Origin: Synechococcus sp. BIOS-E4-1 | GTDB lineage: Bacteria; Cyanobacteriota; Cyanobacteriia; PCC-6307; Cyanobiaceae | DNA length: 64,000 nucleotides | Direction of reading: 5' to 3' | Assembly: GCF_014279995.1 (NCBI RefSeq) | Contig: NZ_CP047935.1 | Location: 1,089,243 to 1,153,242, forward strand | The notes under the pieces: model-generated | Databases searched by the model: none | The model's input: the letters and a program-made list of their open reading frames with translations, nothing else | Told to the model about the DNA's origin: nothing | Shown here: in pieces, positions 61,289-64,000 of the stretch | Layout: each line of letters begins with the position of its first letter | Numbering within the stretch: the stretch's first letter is position 1 | Made by a program: the position numbers and the translations under genes

Positions 61289-61468
61289 ATGTCGCCACTG
61301 CAAACGATCAACCGCTATCTGGTGCGCTACCGGGATCTCAGCGGAGCAACCCTCGAAGGTTGCGTCTATGCCTCCGATGCGATGGAGGCCAGAGATCTGG
61401 CCCGCGAATTCACAGCTGAACTGCGGCAGCGTCCGAATCTGATCCGCGCGATCCTCAGAGTTCACTGA
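61289..61468 (+). CDS. small hypothetical protein
   Basis: 59 residues starting MSPLQTINRYLVRYRDLSGA. Preceded by AGGAG six to ten bases before the ATG, which supports translation. Alpha/beta composition, no family recognised. Probably co-transcribed with the gene at 61061. Confidence 0.55.
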   Translation: MSPLQTINRYLVRYRDLSGATLEGCVYASDAMEARDLAREFTAELRQRPNLIRAILRVH

Positions 61469-61490
61469 ACACTGATCCACCGCCGTCTGT

Positions 61491-61661
61491 TCAGCCTGCA
61501 CGCTGCTGTTGAAGCACCTCGATCTTCAGGTTCAGTTGTGCGTTGAGTTCCTCGAGGTGACAGACCTCATGTTCGAGCACCTGCATGTATCTGGCGATGG
61601 AGGGATCCGTGCCTCGCAGGCTTTTGCGCGCCTGCTTCTGCAGGTCTTTGTCCACATTCAT
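61491..61661 (-). CDS. small coiled-coil protein
   Basis: 56 residues from the ATG at 61661. It begins MNVDKDLQKQARKSLRGTDP and continues as a heptad-like helix (VLEHEVCHLEELNAQLNLKI). Paralogous to the N terminus of the protein at 29903-30247. Function unknown. Confidence 0.55.
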   Translation of the reverse strand: MNVDKDLQKQARKSLRGTDPSIARYMQVLEHEVCHLEELNAQLNLKIEVLQQQRAG

Positions 61662-61705
61662 CCAAGCAGCGGCCAGTGACGAGAACCCTACGGAGCTAAG
61701 CCACA

Positions 61706-61888
61706 GTGATGTGGTCACGCGGGGTTGGCTTAGGTGGAGACCCTTCTCAACCTGGCAAGACCCTCGCGCGATTTCTGGTGCTGTTCACAGTGAGCCTCAT
61801 CACGGCTGTCTGGCTGCAGTGGTCATGGCTGCACTGGCTGCTCGCGGCAGCTGCGCTGTGGGTGCTCTTCAAGCTGTTCCGGTCGTGA
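61706..61888 (+). CDS. small membrane protein
   Basis: 60 residues with one or two hydrophobic segments (FLVLFTVSLITAVWLQWSWL; WLLAAAALWVLFKLF). No family recognised. The start may be internal. Confidence 0.4.
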   Translation: MMWSRGVGLGGDPSQPGKTLARFLVLFTVSLITAVWLQWSWLHWLLAAAALWVLFKLFRS

Positions 61889-61921
61889 AGCTCGGCATGC
61901 GTTCTTCGCTGAAGCCGCCGC

Positions 61922-61951
61922 AAAACAAAAGCCCCGCTTCAAGCGGGGCTT
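61922..61951 (-). terminator. rho-independent terminator of ferritin gene
   Basis: Stem AAGCCCCGCTT/AAGCGGGGCTT with a T-rich run on the minus strand, 28 bp after the ferritin stop. Could also act on the opposite strand. Confidence 0.8.
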
Positions 61952-61979
61952 GTTGCTGAGTTGGAGATTGATCAGCTGA

Positions 61980-62564
61980 TCAGCCTTCGAGCTTGGCGGG
62001 CTCGGCTTCGCCTTCCCTCAGTTCGGCGTCGATGATCATCACGGCAGCAGGGTTGCCGGCAGCGAACTTGACGCGGCCGAGCAGATAGGCGGCTTCATGC
62101 TCGGAGAGGCGCTGACCGTCAACGATGGGATCGAGGAACACCGAAGTGCGCCTGTCGAGATCCTGCTCAGCCGTGCCATAGAGCTGAAGCACCGAGGCGG
62201 TGACGTCGGCTTCCATGCGGAAGACATTGGCGATCACCTGCTCCACATCAGGCCATTGCTGGCGGGGGGGTTCAACGGTGTCGAGCACAGGGCGCTGACC
62301 TCTGGAGATCAGGTAATCGGCGAATTTGGCAGCGTGCTGGTCTTCCTGCTTGGCCTCATCGCGGAGATGCTCGGCAAAGCCGACCAGCTCGCGTTCAGCA
62401 AACCAGATGGCAGCAGCGAAATAGGCAGCTGCGGACTGTCGCTCAAGGTTGAGGTGAGCCTGCATGAGATCAAGCATTTCGCTGGACATGGGCTCGGCCA
62501 TGGCGCGGCCTGCAGGACCGACTGGAATGGCAATGGTGGCTTGAGCAGTTGCTGAATTTGTCAT
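61980..62564 (-). CDS. ferritin
   Basis: About 194 residues from the ATG at 62564. Four-helix ferritin: LDLMQAHLNLERQSAAAYFA (first Glu ligand), HLRDEAKQEDQHAAKFADYL (Glu and His of the ferroxidase centre) and later acidic residues. It stores iron as a ferric mineral. Tandem Fur-like boxes lie 85-175 bp upstream, so iron-dependent control is likely. A longer in-frame start at 62636 is less likely. Confidence 0.9.
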   Translation of the reverse strand: MTNSATAQATIAIPVGPAGRAMAEPMSSEMLDLMQAHLNLERQSAAAYFAAAIWFAERELVGFAEHLRDEAKQEDQHAAKFADYLISRGQRPVLDTVEPPRQQWPDVEQVIANVFRMEADVTASVLQLYGTAEQDLDRRTSVFLDPIVDGQRLSEHEAAYLLGRVKFAAGNPAAVMIIDAELREGEAEPAKLEG

Positions 62565-62648
62565 GTCGAACCTCTGGGAGGGATGCATCAGTTCTACATC
62601 ACAAAACAGCGAAAGATATGCGTGAAAACCGAACATTAAGCGATCAAA

Positions 62649-62739
62649 ATATGCTTTTGAGAATCACATTCAAGAGCCCCAGATATGCTTTTGAGAATCA
62701 TATTCAGCAGTGCAAATCTGCTGCTGAGAATCAGTTTCG
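62649..62739. promoter_or_regulatory. tandem Fur-like boxes
   Basis: Two 24-bp copies of ATATGCTTTTGAGAATCA followed by C/TATTCA at 62649-62672 and 62683-62706 differ by one base. A third degenerate copy (CTGCTGAGAATCAGTTTCG) lies at about 62720-62738. TGAGAATCATATTCA is a Fur-type palindrome. They lie between ferritin and the divergent small gene at 62847. Confidence 0.6.
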
Positions 62740-62846
62740 TTTGCGGGGAAGGACGGATGGTGGCCGGCGACCTGGACGCGCCTGCGGCTAATGTTTCGCA
62801 ATGTTAAGAGCGCGGGCCGCTGGCCCTTCGCCTCATTGCTGCATCC

Positions 62847-63002
62847 ATGACCTATCCCTTCGGAGCTGTCAGAGCCGAGCTTGAGAAAGCTTTTGCGCTC
62901 CCTTCTGTGCCGCCCGCCTCCGAGTCGAATCGGGTCTCCAGAGCACGCGAACTCAGTGAGTCCGACCGTGCAGTGGCTCTGTTTGAGCATCCCGACCACT
63001 GA
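62847..63002 (+). CDS. small hypothetical protein
   Basis: 51 residues starting MTYPFGAVRAELEKAFALPS, with a disordered Pro/Ser middle. It ends 12 bp before the DUF2805 gene, so the two are probably one operon. No family recognised. Confidence 0.5.
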   Translation: MTYPFGAVRAELEKAFALPSVPPASESNRVSRARELSESDRAVALFEHPDH

Positions 63003-63014
63003 TCCGATCGTTGA

Positions 63015-63269
63015 ATGGACCTTGGAGTGCCCGACCAGCTCACTGCTCAGGAGATCGATCGTGTGATCGAGATGGCCTGGGAAGATCGCACCCCGTTCGA
63101 AGCGATCGAATTTCAGTTCGGTTTGCCGGAGTCGGCGGTGATTGCTTTGATGCGTTCTGAGCTCAAGTCCGGTTCTTTCCGTTCCTGGCGCAAGCGAGTG
63201 ACCGGCCGGCGCACCAAGCACGGGATTACCAGTCAGTCCGATCGGTTCCGCGCCACCTGTCATAAATGA
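63015..63269 (+). CDS. DUF2805 (TIGR03643) family protein
   Basis: 84 residues. The family pattern is clear: RVIEMAWEDRTPFEAIEFQF, then GLPESAVIALMRSELKSGSF and SWRKRVTGRRTKH. Probably DNA- or RNA-binding from its helix-turn-helix and basic end. Function not established. One base separates its stop from the SDR start. Confidence 0.8.
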   Translation: MDLGVPDQLTAQEIDRVIEMAWEDRTPFEAIEFQFGLPESAVIALMRSELKSGSFRSWRKRVTGRRTKHGITSQSDRFRATCHK

Positions 63270-63270
63270 G

Positions 63271-64000
63271 ATGACAACATCCAGATCCAGCTCAACCCGC
63301 AGTGTGCTGATCACCGGTGCCTCCAGTGGTATCGGCCTGGCCACGGCCCATCAGCTGCTCGATCGAGGTTGGCGTGTCTTTGCGGCTGCCCGCCGACTTG
63401 AGGCGATGGAGCCGTTGCGCAGCCGCGGTGCTGAGGTGCTGCCGCTTGATCTGGCTGATGAAGGGTCGCGCCGGCAGCTCGCCGATGTGATCAACCGCGA
63501 GGCAGGGGCATTGGATGCCCTGGTGAACAATGCCGGCTACGGGGAAGCGGGTCCGGTGGAGACCATGCCTGTCGAGCGTGCCAGGGCGATGTTTGAGGTC
63601 AATGTTTTCGGGCTGATCGGCCTCACCCAGATGCTGCTGCCGCCCATGCGTGAACGGCGTTGTGGTCGCATCATCAATCTTTCATCGATTGCGGGCCGTT
63701 TTGTCACGCCCGGAGCCGGCTGGTACGGCGCCAGCAAGCATGCTCTTGAGGGCATCAGTGATGCTCTGCGTCTGGAGCTGCACAGCTTCGGGGTGCAGGT
63801 GGTGCTGGTGGAGCCGGGACTGATCCGCACCGGCTTCGCGTCCAACAGTGCGGCTTCCTTGCAGTGGCAGGCATTACACCCCGTCTGGGGCCTCATGATG
63901 CGTCGTGTGGGAATGGCATGGGATCAGGGTTATCGCCAGGCTTCCTCGCCGGAGCTGGTCGCCCGCACCATCGTCTCGGCTCTGGAGGCACCCAGGCCGA
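63271..64000 (+). CDS. short-chain dehydrogenase/reductase (partial, runs off window)
   Basis: At least 243 codons. Classical SDR: cofactor motif TGASSGIGLATAHQLLDRGW, NNAGYGEAGPV, Ser in INLSSIAGRF and YGASKHALEG (Tyr-x-x-x-Lys). The C terminus lies beyond base 64000. Substrate unknown. Confidence 0.85.
   Translation, partial: MTTSRSSSTRSVLITGASSGIGLATAHQLLDRGWRVFAAARRLEAMEPLRSRGAEVLPLDLADEGSRRQLADVINREAGALDALVNNAGYGEAGPVETMPVERARAMFEVNVFGLIGLTQMLLPPMRERRCGRIINLSSIAGRFVTPGAGWYGASKHALEGISDALRLELHSFGVQVVLVEPGLIRTGFASNSAASLQWQALHPVWGLMMRRVGMAWDQGYRQASSPELVARTIVSALEAPRP

Noticed and set aside
1-64000. CRISPR arrays, tRNA, rRNA or insertion sequences with terminal inverted repeats
   Set aside because: No repeat-spacer pattern, no recognisable tRNA arms, no rRNA motifs and no transposase genes were found by reading; a covariance search could still find a missed tRNA.

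Overview
The window looks like the chromosome of a marine picocyanobacterium of the Synechococcus/Cyanobium type. Evidence includes two high-light-inducible proteins, a cyAbrB regulator, a CP12-like peptide, an SLH-type porin, a DUF1651 protein, a bacterial metallothionein, Nif11/prochlorosin-type leader peptides, and many very small genes with short spacers. No rRNA, tRNA or CRISPR array was found.

Layout. 0.2-2.7 kb: small secreted or unknown genes, a DUF3598 protein and an FMN-dependent alpha-hydroxy-acid dehydrogenase. 2.7-8.0 kb: an AT-richer accessory island with four Nif11-leader RiPP precursors, at least two decayed ones, and an outer-membrane barrel of inverse-autotransporter type; no modification enzyme is present. 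9-12.5 kb: ribokinase, a probable ribose transporter and a cytochrome P450. 12.6-15.3 kb: znuB-znuC-znuA reading away from a Zur-like palindrome. The gene on the other side of that palindrome is a COG0523/CobW GTPase, and it is broken.

CobW is interrupted after codon 172 (counted from its ATG at 15350) by about 10,987 bp (15866-26852). Removing this segment rejoins the two halves in frame. The inserted element ends 58 bp upstream of a large serine integrase. It also carries a CyRepA1/DUF3854-type replication protein, a terminase-small-subunit-like protein, a small serine recombinase, an orphan MntC-type binding protein, a cobalamin riboswitch with a HupE/UreJ cobalt transporter, and a frameshifted porin. 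Its left end is the 5' part of mutY, and joining the two ends rebuilds an uninterrupted mutY stretch. The likely reading is that the element normally integrates in mutY and restores that gene, and that here it sits in a secondary site and has killed cobW.

26.9-29.6 kb: the 3' half of cobW, its WD40 partner and a VanW protein. 31-42.6 kb: a GT2 glycosyltransferase, a GAF protein, an ABM monooxygenase, cupins, DoxX, a CP12-like peptide, an SdiA-regulated-type protein, an SDR, a FAD-dependent oxidoreductase and gamma-glutamyltransferase. 42.9-43.8 kb: a pseudogene, a leader remnant and another RiPP precursor. 44-57 kb: mostly small unknown proteins, plus an alpha/beta hydrolase, an M28 peptidase, a Coq4-like protein, an Hli, a GNAT, a Nif11 protein, a J-domain protein and DUF3750. 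57.5-64 kb: cyAbrB, an accessory family-A DNA polymerase, metallothionein, a second Hli, ferritin with tandem Fur-like boxes, DUF2805 and an SDR that runs off the window.

Metal handling recurs throughout: ZnuABC, CobW, MntC, HupE, metallothionein and ferritin. One hli gene and the metallothionein gene share a gap-free 90-nt leader, which may be an undescribed regulatory RNA.
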